Program-made: the position numbers and the translations under genes
In this document: piece by piece, positions 15,405-21,912 of the stretch
How positions within the stretch are numbered: position 1 is the first letter of the stretch
Layout: each line of letters begins with the position of its first letter
Assembly (NCBI GenBank): GCA_023428585.1
Contig: JAEYXG010000199.1
Coordinates: forward strand, 1-21,912
Length of the DNA stretch: 21,912 bases
Origin: Bacteroidota bacterium
Lineage (GTDB): Bacteria; Bacteroidota; Bacteroidia; Bacteroidales; Lentimicrobiaceae
Direction: 5' to 3'
The notes under the pieces: model-generated
The model's input: only the letters and a program-made list of their open reading frames with translations
The model's database searches: none
Told to the model about the DNA's origin: nothing

Positions 15405-16454
15405 TTATTCAGAGTTGAAGTCTTTAAAAAATCCAATTATCAGGGGTCTCTTGTTCCATAGCCATACAAGTATTGATGAAAGGAGTGTTATGCCGGTAAA
15501 CCAGAAGATAAGGCTTGATGGGGGCTGTGTTTTAAAAAGTGAAGTAGCCAGATTACCTATCAATAGCCATTGGAAAACATAGAAGGCTGTCACATTCTTC
15601 CCAATCCAACTTAAGTATCTCACCAATATGTTATCCCTTGAGAGTACTCTGATGAGCGAATAAATTCCAAATACAACTGTAACTAAAAGTGATACAGCCC
15701 AAATAAAGAACAGAAGTCCATGATGATAATATAACGGTAGCTCAGTTGAAATTCTGAAACCATAGTTCCAGAGCAATAAGGTAATTGTTGAAGTTATCAA
15801 AAGCAGGTATGGTTTATTGAATAAAGCATTGGTTTTGTGTGGGTGCTTTTTATACAAAATGCCTGCAGCTGTGCCCAAAATAGGGTAGCCAAGCCAAGGT
15901 AAAATGGGGAAATATGACCACCAGCTGCTGCTGTGAATAAATGCCATTAAATATTTGCATATCTCAGAATTATCCCTGTAAATCGGAAGAATGTCACTTG
16001 ATAAGGGGATAAGAAAAGCTACGATCAATAAGGGTAATGTATATCCACGTAGTAATTTCATTCCCAATGCAATGATTATTATTGCTATTCCAGCTAGAAA
16101 TAGAATGTCTACGCCAAATAAATATGGCAAGGGATTCATCTTAAATACGCCAAGGAAAATTCTATAAAACAAATGTAAATTGAGCCCTATATTCAGAAGA
16201 AAGCCCCAGCCAATCAATTTTAGACCTCGTAATAGTAACTTGCGGCTATTAAGGTTCATATAACCTATAAAGAAACCCATCACTACCATGAACATTGGTG
16301 CAGCCGGCACTCCTCCCAATAAAAGTGACACTTTCCCTGGGAGGCTTTGATAAAACTCTTGTGTTGCAAAGAGTTCTGTTAGGTGCACTTGTATCATCAG
16401 CAACACTGCTATTCCTTTTAGCAGATCTGCCAATAAAAACCTAGCTGTCGACAT
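15405..16454 (-). CDS. DUF1624/heparan-alpha-glucosaminide N-acetyltransferase-like membrane protein
   Basis: A 349-residue integral membrane protein with about nine or ten helices. The N-terminus carries the acyltransferase signature R-F-L-L-A-D-L-L-K-G-I-A-V-L-L-M-I and a conserved H22 (M-I-Q-V-H), as in the YeiB/DUF1624/HGSNAT group. Later come G-V-P-A-A-P-M-F-M-V-V-M-G-F and I-G-K-N-V-T-A-F-Y-V-F-Q-W. Such proteins move acyl groups across the membrane onto sugars or polysaccharides; acyltransferase_3 (OpgC-like) is a more distant alternative. The substrate is unknown. Its place between GH16 and the divergent GH144 gene suggests a role with glycans, which is inference. A TAAGTTTG -7 box lies at 16496-16503. 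Confidence 0.7.
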   Translation of the reverse strand: MSTARFLLADLLKGIAVLLMIQVHLTELFATQEFYQSLPGKVSLLLGGVPAAPMFMVVMGFFIGYMNLNSRKLLLRGLKLIGWGFLLNIGLNLHLFYRIFLGVFKMNPLPYLFGVDILFLAGIAIIIIALGMKLLRGYTLPLLIVAFLIPLSSDILPIYRDNSEICKYLMAFIHSSSWWSYFPILPWLGYPILGTAAGILYKKHPHKTNALFNKPYLLLITSTITLLLWNYGFRISTELPLYYHHGLLFFIWAVSLLVTVVFGIYSLIRVLSRDNILVRYLSWIGKNVTAFYVFQWLLIGNLATSLFKTQPPSSLIFWFTGITLLSSILVWLWNKRPLIIGFFKDFNSE

Positions 16455-16495
16455 TTAAAAAATGTTATTAGAATTATAAAATGAAATTCCACTCG

Positions 16496-16503
16496 CAAAC
16501 TTA
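16496..16503 (-). promoter_or_regulatory. -7 element for the DUF1624-type gene
   Basis: On the minus strand this reads TAAGTTTG, an exact match to TAnnTTTG, 41 bases before the ATG at 16454, a normal leader length. No clear -33 TTG at 19-21 bases was seen. It lies in the 137-base divergent gap shared with the GH144 gene. Confidence 0.55.
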
Positions 16504-16591
16504 ATGAAATCAACCGGCAATAATTCATTATTTTTGATCAAGTGATTGCATTTCCTGCCGTGAATTACATCATTACCTAAAATTGTAGACA

Positions 16592-18016
16592 ATGAAAAGT
16601 CATTTTACAATTGCATTTGTGTTTCTTTTAGCCAGCGACCTTATTATTGCCCAGTCAAATAAGGGGAATTCAAATACAGAATCCAATACAATACCGACTG
16701 TTGGGATAATTCAAAATCTGTCGGATTCCTGCTTGTTGGATATTGTTCAGCGGCAAACTTTCAGATATTTCTGGCATAATGCTCATCCGGTAAGTGGACT
16801 GGCATTGGAAAGAAGTGATACGGTATTGGCGGAGCATTACTGGGATTATATCAATGAGGCATGGGATGAACCCAACTTCAGCAAAACACATTTTGGACCC
16901 GATGCATGTGCTATAGGTGGAACGGGCTTTGGTATAATGGGCACCATAGTTGCCGTAGAGAGGGGGTGGATCAGTAGGGATACTGCAGTGCGCAGGCTTA
17001 TAAAGATTGCTGACTTTCTGGCAAATGCCGACTGCTTTCATGGCATATACCCGCATTTCATGAATGGCAGAACCGGGAAAACAATAAAATTCGATCGACT
17101 GGATGATGGAGCTGACCTGGTAGAGACATCATACCTGCTTATGGGATTTCTATGCGCCCGGGAGTATTTTAACCGTGATGCTCCCATTGAAACCTACCTT
17201 CGAAATCGAATCACTAAAATGTGGAATGTTGCCAACTGGAACTGGCATACCAATGGAAAGAACTTGCTTTATTGGCATTGGAGCCCCAATAATGGTTTTG
17301 ATATGAATTTCCCGATTTGGGGTTACAATGAATGTCTGATCACCTATATTATGGCAGCTTCCTCTCCTTTTCATTCCATTTCAAAGGAGGTTTATGATGG
17401 CTCTTGGACCGGAAGTGCCGGCTTCCGCAACGGGAAAGAATATTATGGAATTCATTTGCCTTTAGGCAATTATGATAAAGGAGGCCCCCTTTTCTTTGAG
17501 CAATACACTTTTATGGGCATAGACCCGAATGAATTGTTTGACTCTATTGGCATAAATTATTTTGAACAGGCGCGAAACCACACTCTTATAAATAGGGCAC
17601 ATTGTATTGAAAACCCACATAAATATGCAGGATATGGTGCTGATTGCTGGGGCCTAACTGCGGGTGATAGTTATAAGGGATATGTTGCCCATTGCCCCGA
17701 AGTTGACCTCGGGGTGATACAGCCAACAGCAGCCATTTCATCAATAGCGTTCACTCCTGAATATTCCATGAGAGCCATCAGGCACTTTTATTATCAGTTG
17801 GGTGATAAAATCTGGAGTGACTATGGATTTGCCGATGGTTTCAGTGAAACACACAATTGGTATGCAAAAAGTCATTTGGCCATTGATCAGGGACCAATAG
17901 TTGTGATGATTGAAAATTACCGAACAGGTTTATTGTGGGAACTATTCATGGGAATACCCGATGTTCAAAACGGGCTTAAAAAGTTAGGCTTTAACAGCAA
18001 ATGGATGCAGAAGTAG
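16592..18016 (+). CDS. Secreted GH144-type glycoside hydrolase (endo-beta-1,2-glucanase / 'glycoamylase' domain)
   Basis: A 474-residue protein with a Sec signal peptide (about 1-20, ending …L-I-I-A-Q). It fits the Pfam Glycoamylase / CAZy GH144 family over its whole length (about 45-470), an (alpha/alpha)6 barrel: Q-R-Q-T-F-R-Y-F-W-H-N-A-H-P-V-S-G-L-A near residue 55, I-G-G-T-G-F-G-I-M, E-T-S-Y-L-L-M-G, W-S-P-N-N-G-F-D-M-N, W-G-Y-N-E-C, C-W-G-L-T-A-G-D, G-F-A-D-G-F and Q-G-P-I-V-V-M-I-E-N-Y-R-T-G. Characterised GH144 enzymes of Bacteroidota cut beta-1,2-glucan into sophoro-oligosaccharides, so this activity is the leading guess, but family members with other beta-glucan specificities are known. 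It is divergent from the acyltransferase gene and 200 bases before an MFS permease on the same strand. Confidence 0.85.
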   Translation: MKSHFTIAFVFLLASDLIIAQSNKGNSNTESNTIPTVGIIQNLSDSCLLDIVQRQTFRYFWHNAHPVSGLALERSDTVLAEHYWDYINEAWDEPNFSKTHFGPDACAIGGTGFGIMGTIVAVERGWISRDTAVRRLIKIADFLANADCFHGIYPHFMNGRTGKTIKFDRLDDGADLVETSYLLMGFLCAREYFNRDAPIETYLRNRITKMWNVANWNWHTNGKNLLYWHWSPNNGFDMNFPIWGYNECLITYIMAASSPFHSISKEVYDGSWTGSAGFRNGKEYYGIHLPLGNYDKGGPLFFEQYTFMGIDPNELFDSIGINYFEQARNHTLINRAHCIENPHKYAGYGADCWGLTAGDSYKGYVAHCPEVDLGVIQPTAAISSIAFTPEYSMRAIRHFYYQLGDKIWSDYGFADGFSETHNWYAKSHLAIDQGPIVVMIENYRTGLLWELFMGIPDVQNGLKKLGFNSKWMQK

Positions 18017-18093
18017 AGGAATGTTCAGGTTGTTGATTGATGGAGTATAGTTATATCCTAATCCTTATTAAAGGTTTTATCCTACCAGATTGT

Positions 18094-18108
18094 TGATTCA
18101 ATGAATCA
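18094..18108. repeat. Palindrome TGATTCA-A-TGAATCA
   Basis: A 7-bp perfect inverted repeat around a single base, in the 200-base gap between the GH144 and MFS genes and about 66 bases before the MFS -7 box. It has the form of a dimeric-regulator operator; no regulator gene is in the window to link it to. Confidence 0.45.
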
Positions 18109-18173
18109 GTTAAAAGTTTTGAATACATTGAAAAATCTACACTTTTCAGTAGTGTTGAGTTTTAAGATATTTT

Positions 18174-18181
18174 TACCTTTA
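18174..18181 (+). promoter_or_regulatory. Near-consensus -7 element for MFS permease
   Basis: TACCTTTA differs from TAnnTTTG only at the last base and lies 35 bases before the ATG at 18217. A TTG at 18155-18157 is too close (16 bases) for an ideal -33 box. Confidence 0.4.
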
Positions 18182-18216
18182 CATCGCAATCCAACAACCA
18201 TTTAAACATAGTAAAT

Positions 18217-19473
18217 ATGGGAATTAAACTGAGGCTTACTGTAATGAATTTCTTCCAGTTCTTCATCTGGGGTTCTTGGCTTATAACTATAGGGGCATAC
18301 TGGTTCCAGCATAAACAATGGTCGGGAGCTGAATTTGGTGCTATCTTCTCAACTATGGGGATATCATCACTTTTCATGCCTGCCATTGCCGGCATAATTG
18401 CCGACAGGTGGATGAGTGCCCAAAAACTTTATGGGATATTTCATTTGGCAGGAGCTGTGATGCTTTTCTTCCTTCCCCAGATAAATGATCCAATTCTTTT
18501 CTTTTGGATTATGCTTATAAATATGATGTTTTATATGCCTACCATCGCCCTCTCAATAACAGTGGCCTATAGTTCACTTAAGAAGAATGACCTCGACATA
18601 GTCACTGTTTATCCGCCAATTCGTGTTTGGGGAACGATTGGATTTATAGTTGCAATGTGGACGGTAAGCCTGCTGCACATTGAAACATCTGCACTTCAAT
18701 TTTATATTGCATCGGGAGCATCACTGTTTTTAGGCATTTATGCATTTACCCTCCCTGATTGCCCGCCGGCTCCGGTTACTTTAGGGAAAAAGTCATTTGT
18801 TACTGCCTTAGGGCTCAATGCATTCGCACTCTTCAAGAATTATAAAATGGCCGTGTTCTTCATATTTGCCATGTTGCTTGGTGCTGCATTGCAGTTAACT
18901 AACATGTATGGAGATACATTCCTCCATGATTTTAAGAATATACCCGCATATCAGAATCTTATAGCTGTCAAATATCCGGCAATTATTATGTCGATATCAC
19001 AGATGTCAGAAACCTTGTTTATCCTTACTATACCTTTCTTCCTGAAAAGATTTGGAATTAAAAATGTTATGTTGTTCAGCATGGTGGCATGGGTACTTCG
19101 GTTTGGATTGTTTGGTCTTGGTAATCCGGCTGATGGTCTGTGGATGATTATTCTTTCATGCATTATTTATGGTATGGCCTTTGATTTCTTCAATATTTCA
19201 GGGTCCCTCTATGTGGAAACGCAGAGTAATCCTAGTATAAGGGCCAGTGCGCAGGGATTGTTCATGATGATGACCAATGGTTTTGGTGCATTTTTTGGAA
19301 GCTTCCTTAGTGGAATTATCATTGACAAATACTATTTGTTGGAGGATGGTTCCAAGGATTGGCCGGGAATTTGGTTTGCATTCGCGGGTTATGCCCTGGT
19401 AGTTACCCTACTGTTTGCGGTATTGTTCCGCCACAAGCACAACCCTGCCGATTTCTCTCAGGTAAAGGGTTAA
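18217..19473 (+). CDS. MFS permease, nucleoside:H+ symporter-like (NupG/XapB type)
   Basis: A 418-residue membrane protein with about 12 hydrophobic segments, the size of NupG-type symporters. The opening L-R-L-T-V-M-N-F-F-Q-F-F-I-W-G-S-W-L is characteristic of the Nuc_H_symport family, followed by F-S-T-M-G-I-S-S-L-F-M-P and G-I-I-A-D-R-W near residue 60, the MFS cytoplasmic-loop motif. R-V-W-G-T-I-G-F and a late Q-G-L-F-M-M-M-T-N-G-F-G fit too. E. coli members import nucleosides with protons, but in Bacteroidota this family is often found near sugar-utilisation genes. Here it follows a GH144-type gene on the same strand, so import of an oligosaccharide is a fair alternative. It has its own promoter-like element and ends at a bidirectional terminator. 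Confidence 0.85.
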   Translation: MGIKLRLTVMNFFQFFIWGSWLITIGAYWFQHKQWSGAEFGAIFSTMGISSLFMPAIAGIIADRWMSAQKLYGIFHLAGAVMLFFLPQINDPILFFWIMLINMMFYMPTIALSITVAYSSLKKNDLDIVTVYPPIRVWGTIGFIVAMWTVSLLHIETSALQFYIASGASLFLGIYAFTLPDCPPAPVTLGKKSFVTALGLNAFALFKNYKMAVFFIFAMLLGAALQLTNMYGDTFLHDFKNIPAYQNLIAVKYPAIIMSISQMSETLFILTIPFFLKRFGIKNVMLFSMVAWVLRFGLFGLGNPADGLWMIILSCIIYGMAFDFFNISGSLYVETQSNPSIRASAQGLFMMMTNGFGAFFGSFLSGIIIDKYYLLEDGSKDWPGIWFAFAGYALVVTLLFAVLFRHKHNPADFSQVKG

Positions 19474-19590
19474 TCTCTGATTATATAGTTATAAGCATCT
19501 AATACATTGGTTTGATTGCCATTCAGAATTAAAGATACCTGATTCACTAAGATGGGTAAAACGAATTGACATCAAACGGCATTGATACAA

Positions 19591-19628
19591 AAAAGACACC
19601 TGCATGAATTAACCTGCAGGTGTCTTTT
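19591..19628. terminator. Bidirectional terminator between MFS and YqaE-domain genes
   Basis: AAAAGACACCTGCA (19591-19604) pairs perfectly over 14 bp with TGCAGGTGTCTTTT (19615-19628) around a 10-base loop. T-runs follow in both directions (TTTTCTT on plus; TTTTTTGT on minus), so it should stop both converging transcripts. Confidence 0.9.
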
Positions 19629-19697
19629 CTTATTGATATTTGTTACTTGGATTTAGAAAAAAAACCAAGAAAATCCAATATTTTTAATGTGGTAAGC

Positions 19698-20048
19698 TTA
19701 TTTCAGGATATGATAAAGAGCATGGATTAGACCTGGTAGGAAGAATAGAAGAGTAAGAATCAGATTTACCCAGAATGGTGTTCCAAATTCCCTGTATAAT
19801 AGGTATACAGCTAAAGGTGGAATGAATAGAGCAATGATAACCAACAACAGGGTGTCGGTATCTGATACCGGATTGGTTGCCTCAGTTGCAGGTGCTAATA
19901 CTGCCACTTCACTGTTGCTGTTGGCAACTACTTCATTTTTAGCCTGATCTTTTTTACCGGCAAACGCAGCATCTGCTACATTTACCATGCCGAACATAAA
20001 AAAGACAAGAAGAAATGCAATTGTCAGTTTTGGTGTAATAATTTTCAT
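19698..20048 (-). CDS. Signal-peptide-bearing YqaE/Pmp3 family membrane protein
   Basis: A 116-residue protein when started at the ATG at 20048, which begins a signal peptide (M-K-I-I-T-P-K-L-T-I-A-F-L-L-V-F-F-M-F-G, cleavage probably near A-D-A-A). The longer frame up to 20111 would begin at TTG and overlap the divergent gene, so it was rejected. A polar Ala/Glu/Asn/Val-rich linker (~32-65) precedes the Pmp3/YqaE domain (~67-116), two membrane helices with L-F-I-P-P-L-A-V-Y-L and F-W-V-N-L-I-L-T-L-L-F-F-L-P-G-L-I-H-A. In yeast and plants Pmp3 affects membrane potential and salt tolerance; in bacteria the role is unknown. A signal peptide and linker ahead of the ~50-residue domain are common in Bacteroidota but not elsewhere. 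Confidence 0.85.
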   Translation of the reverse strand: MKIITPKLTIAFLLVFFMFGMVNVADAAFAGKKDQAKNEVVANSNSEVAVLAPATEATNPVSDTDTLLLVIIALFIPPLAVYLLYREFGTPFWVNLILTLLFFLPGLIHALYHILK

Positions 20049-20097
20049 AATTTTATTGGAGTTAAGTTTAACATAAATTCTTGAGGGATTAAAATTA

Positions 20098-20991
20098 ATG
20101 AATAATTTCAAGTATTTCGTCTATCTGTTGGTTTTTTTTCTTGGCTCCATTAACTATACCATTGCTCAGCAAACTGTTTTGTCAGGTGTTATCGCGGTTG
20201 GTAAATCATCATACATGAAGTATCAGATTAACTATCAACTGGATAAGAAGAATAATATTACCGGGTATTCTATCAGTGATTTGAATGGAAGTGAAGAAAC
20301 AAAAGCTAAAATAATCGGTGTTTTTAACCAGAAAAAACGAACCATGGTTTTTGAGGAGGTAGAAATCATCAGCACCAAATCAAGGACACCTATTGATGAA
20401 TTCTGCTTAATGAGAGTAAAGGGTAAATTCCATAAGAAATCAGGAAAGTATATTTATACTGGTGAATTTGATTCTTATTGTCGTAATCCTAAAGTTGCCT
20501 GTGACTCCGGAACTGCAGTATTAATGACTGAGAAGGATATTAAAGAACTGAGTACCAAGGTTGTAAAGGCAGTTCAGAAAGCACCCATAGCTGACAGTGT
20601 GAAAAGGGTACTTGAATCGGCACCTGACACCACCAAATGGGTACGTAAGGTATATGACCTTCAAGCAAATTCGGAAACGGAAATTAAGTTAAATGCTGAT
20701 TTTGTAATATTGGAACTTGTTGATGATCGGTTTCAGGACGGCGATAAGGTTACCATAATGGAGAATGACAAAGTTATACTTCAAGATTTTGAATTGACAA
20801 ATCAGGTAAAAACCATAAAGTTCCTCATAGACCGGGATATGCAAAAATTGACCGTTTCTATATTTGCTGCTGATGAAGGATCTATTGCCCTGACTACTGT
20901 TAAGGCTGTTTTAAAGAATGGGAAAGAGAGTAATTTAATAAATGCAAATCTTAACAAAGGGCAGCACATTAAATTGGCAATTGTAAAATAA
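20098..20991 (+). CDS. Secreted protein of unknown function
   Basis: A 297-residue protein not assigned to a named family. It has a Sec signal peptide (about 1-23, ending …N-Y-T-I-A-Q), then a beta-rich N-terminal part (~25-145) with G-Y-S-I-S-D-L-N-G-S-E-E-T-K and three cysteines (F-C-L-M and S-Y-C…V-A-C, about 102-145) that might be disulfide-linked. A charged linker (~145-185) leads to a C-terminal beta-sandwich-like part (~190-297) with V-D-D-R-F-Q-D-G-D-K-V-T-I, V-I-L-Q-D-F-E-L and A-A-D-E-G-S. This resembles a short domain seen in secreted Bacteroidota proteins (pattern DGD-V-N-L…AxxxGS), by memory only. It starts 49 bases from the divergent YqaE-domain gene, so they may share regulation. 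A TAAGTTTA box (20063-20070) is a weak promoter candidate. A start at 20098 is supported by the signal peptide. Confidence 0.7.
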   Translation: MNNFKYFVYLLVFFLGSINYTIAQQTVLSGVIAVGKSSYMKYQINYQLDKKNNITGYSISDLNGSEETKAKIIGVFNQKKRTMVFEEVEIISTKSRTPIDEFCLMRVKGKFHKKSGKYIYTGEFDSYCRNPKVACDSGTAVLMTEKDIKELSTKVVKAVQKAPIADSVKRVLESAPDTTKWVRKVYDLQANSETEIKLNADFVILELVDDRFQDGDKVTIMENDKVILQDFELTNQVKTIKFLIDRDMQKLTVSIFAADEGSIALTTVKAVLKNGKESNLINANLNKGQHIKLAIVK

Positions 20992-21068
20992 CATTTAAAT
21001 AACTTTGGTGGGTTTATGCATATCTGTAATTACATCCCATACATAATAAAATAAATTTAAGCGTTAGG

Positions 21069-21098
21069 TTGAAACGCATTCATTAATTATTATTTTTG
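21069..21098 (+). promoter_or_regulatory. Complete Bacteroidota-type promoter (-33/-7)
   Basis: TTG (21069-21071), a 19-base spacer and TATTTTTG (21091-21098) match the Bacteroidota promoter pattern of TTG-(19-21)-TAnnTTTG. Transcription would begin near 21103, about 38 bases before the TTG start codon. A short inverted repeat GCGTT/AACGC (21061-21077) surrounds the -33 box and could be an operator. Confidence 0.6.
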
Positions 21099-21140
21099 TT
21101 ACTAAGAGTCATGTTATTAACTCATTAACGAAAAAGAAAC

Positions 21141-21912
21141 TTGAAAAAATCAATACTCATACTCATCTTGACTACAGCTATACTGGTAGTCAATGCACAA
21201 AAGCAGGCCAATTATTGGTATTTTGGTGATAATGCAGGGCTTAGCTTCAGCATGGGGCCTCCTTTCCCTTTAACGAATGGCGCTTTGGACACTGGTGAAG
21301 GCTGCTCATCAATTTCTACCTCCGGTGGGACACTTGAATTCTATACTGATGGTCGTTTCGTATACAATCGCGACCATAATCAAATGCCCAACGGCAATGG
21401 TTTGTATGGGCATTCCTCAAGTACCCAATCGGGTATTATTGTGCCCAAGCCTGGCAGTGCAACAGAATATTATATTTTTACGGTGGATGCCGCTGATAAT
21501 GGCCTGGCCAATGGACTATGCTACACTAAGGTTGACATGACACTGGCTGGTGGTCTTGGAGATGTTGTTACTACTGAAAAGAACATTTCACTGGTACCCT
21601 TGGCATGTGAAAAAGTCACAGCGGTTGGTCATAGTGATGGACAAACATATTGGGTCATTACAAGAAAATGGGGTACTAATGAATTTTACGCCTATCGAAT
21701 AACCTATGATGGTGTGGTAACGGATCCTATTATCAGTGCAACAGGGCCTCCAATCACAGGAAATATAGGGCAGGCATCAAAAGGCTATTTAAAAGTATCA
21801 CCCGATGGTACCAAGATAGCAGCTGCAAATAACACCGATTTCTCAGTTGGCATCTATAATTTTGATAATTCAACCGGCAATGTCACCCACTTGGTTACTG
21901 ATGATACATACC
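21141..21912 (+). CDS. Large secreted gliding/T9SS-type protein, 3'-partial, TTG start
   Basis: The frame is open from TTG at 21141 to the window end. Started at TTG it begins with a good signal peptide (L-K-K-S-I-L-I-L-I-L-T-T-A-I-L-V-V-N-A-Q). ATG starts occur only later, inside the conserved region, so TTG is the likely start. The next part is characteristic: A-N-Y-W-Y-F-G-D-N-A-G-L-S-F, T-N-G-A-L-D-T-G-E-G-C, L-E-F-Y-T-D-G, M-P-N-G-N-G-L, S-S-S-T-Q-S-G-I-I-V-P-K-P-G and Y-Y-I-F-T-V-D-A-A-D-N-G-L. This is the opening of long Bacteroidota surface proteins with a beta-propeller-like N-terminal domain and usually a gliding-motility or T9SS sorting domain at the far end. That C-terminus is outside the window, so T9SS export is inferred. 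A full promoter lies at 21069-21098. Confidence 0.82.
   Translation, partial: MKKSILILILTTAILVVNAQKQANYWYFGDNAGLSFSMGPPFPLTNGALDTGEGCSSISTSGGTLEFYTDGRFVYNRDHNQMPNGNGLYGHSSSTQSGIIVPKPGSATEYYIFTVDAADNGLANGLCYTKVDMTLAGGLGDVVTTEKNISLVPLACEKVTAVGHSDGQTYWVITRKWGTNEFYAYRITYDGVVTDPIISATGPPITGNIGQASKGYLKVSPDGTKIAAANNTDFSVGIYNFDNSTGNVTHLVTDDTY

Noticed and set aside
20049..20111. Longer TTG-started form of the YqaE-domain gene
   Set aside because: It overlaps the divergent gene's start and places 21 polar residues before a clear signal peptide.
21277..21540. 87-residue frame inside the TTG-started gene
   Set aside because: It is a different frame within a coding region of a recognised family and shows no family features.

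Overview
The window looks like chromosomal DNA of a Bacteroidota bacterium, probably an anaerobic or fermentative member near Bacteroidales. The reasons are an OadG/biotin-carrier/OadB sodium-pump operon of Bacteroidales type, several TAnnTTTG-type -7 promoter elements with almost no Shine-Dalgarno sequences, many secreted proteins and lipoproteins of Bacteroidota families (DUF4403, head-GIN/DUF2807, an ACE-like M2 peptidase, a gliding/T9SS-type secreted protein), and moderately AT-rich DNA. No insertion sequence, prophage, CRISPR array, rRNA or tRNA gene was seen. The genus cannot be named from sequence alone.

Layout. 1-2385 (+): the end of an operon for a Na+-translocating decarboxylase: the gamma subunit (5' end outside the window, carrying a lamin-tail-like domain), a biotin carrier protein and the beta subunit. 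Uridine kinase follows (2453-3067). 3068-3865 holds no gene but has a cluster of inverted CAACTCCAGT units. Next come a small heat-shock protein with an unusually strong Shine-Dalgarno sequence (3866-4300), a DEDDh exonuclease/GIY-YIG nuclease fusion (4433-5803) and a DUF4403 lipoprotein (5865-7274). 7429-12692 (-): a head-GIN lipoprotein with seven ISGSG repeats, an ACE-like metallopeptidase lipoprotein, cysteinyl-tRNA synthetase and a CPBP-family membrane protein. 12968-14315 (+): a tandem SRPBCC protein and a VOC protein, probably co-transcribed. 14467-19473: a carbohydrate-related cluster, with GH16 and a DUF1624-type membrane acyltransferase on the minus strand and, divergent from them, a GH144-type hydrolase and a nucleoside-symporter-type MFS permease on the plus strand. 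19698-21912: a secreted or membrane YqaE/Pmp3-domain protein, a divergent 297-residue secreted protein of unknown function, and the start of a large secreted protein that begins at TTG and runs off the window.

How the genes work together. The decarboxylase subunits form one membrane complex that couples decarboxylation (probably of methylmalonyl-CoA, but the alpha subunit that would show this is outside) to Na+ export. The GH144/GH16/acyltransferase/MFS group may process a beta-glucan, though no SusC/SusD pair is present. Most remaining genes are single housekeeping or envelope functions, separated by clear hairpin terminators. The least ordinary items are the lamin-tail/OadG fusion, the 5' region of the hsp20 gene, the palindromic repeat cluster at 3399-3498 and the compact beta-glucan-type cluster. 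I found no convincing entirely new multi-gene system.
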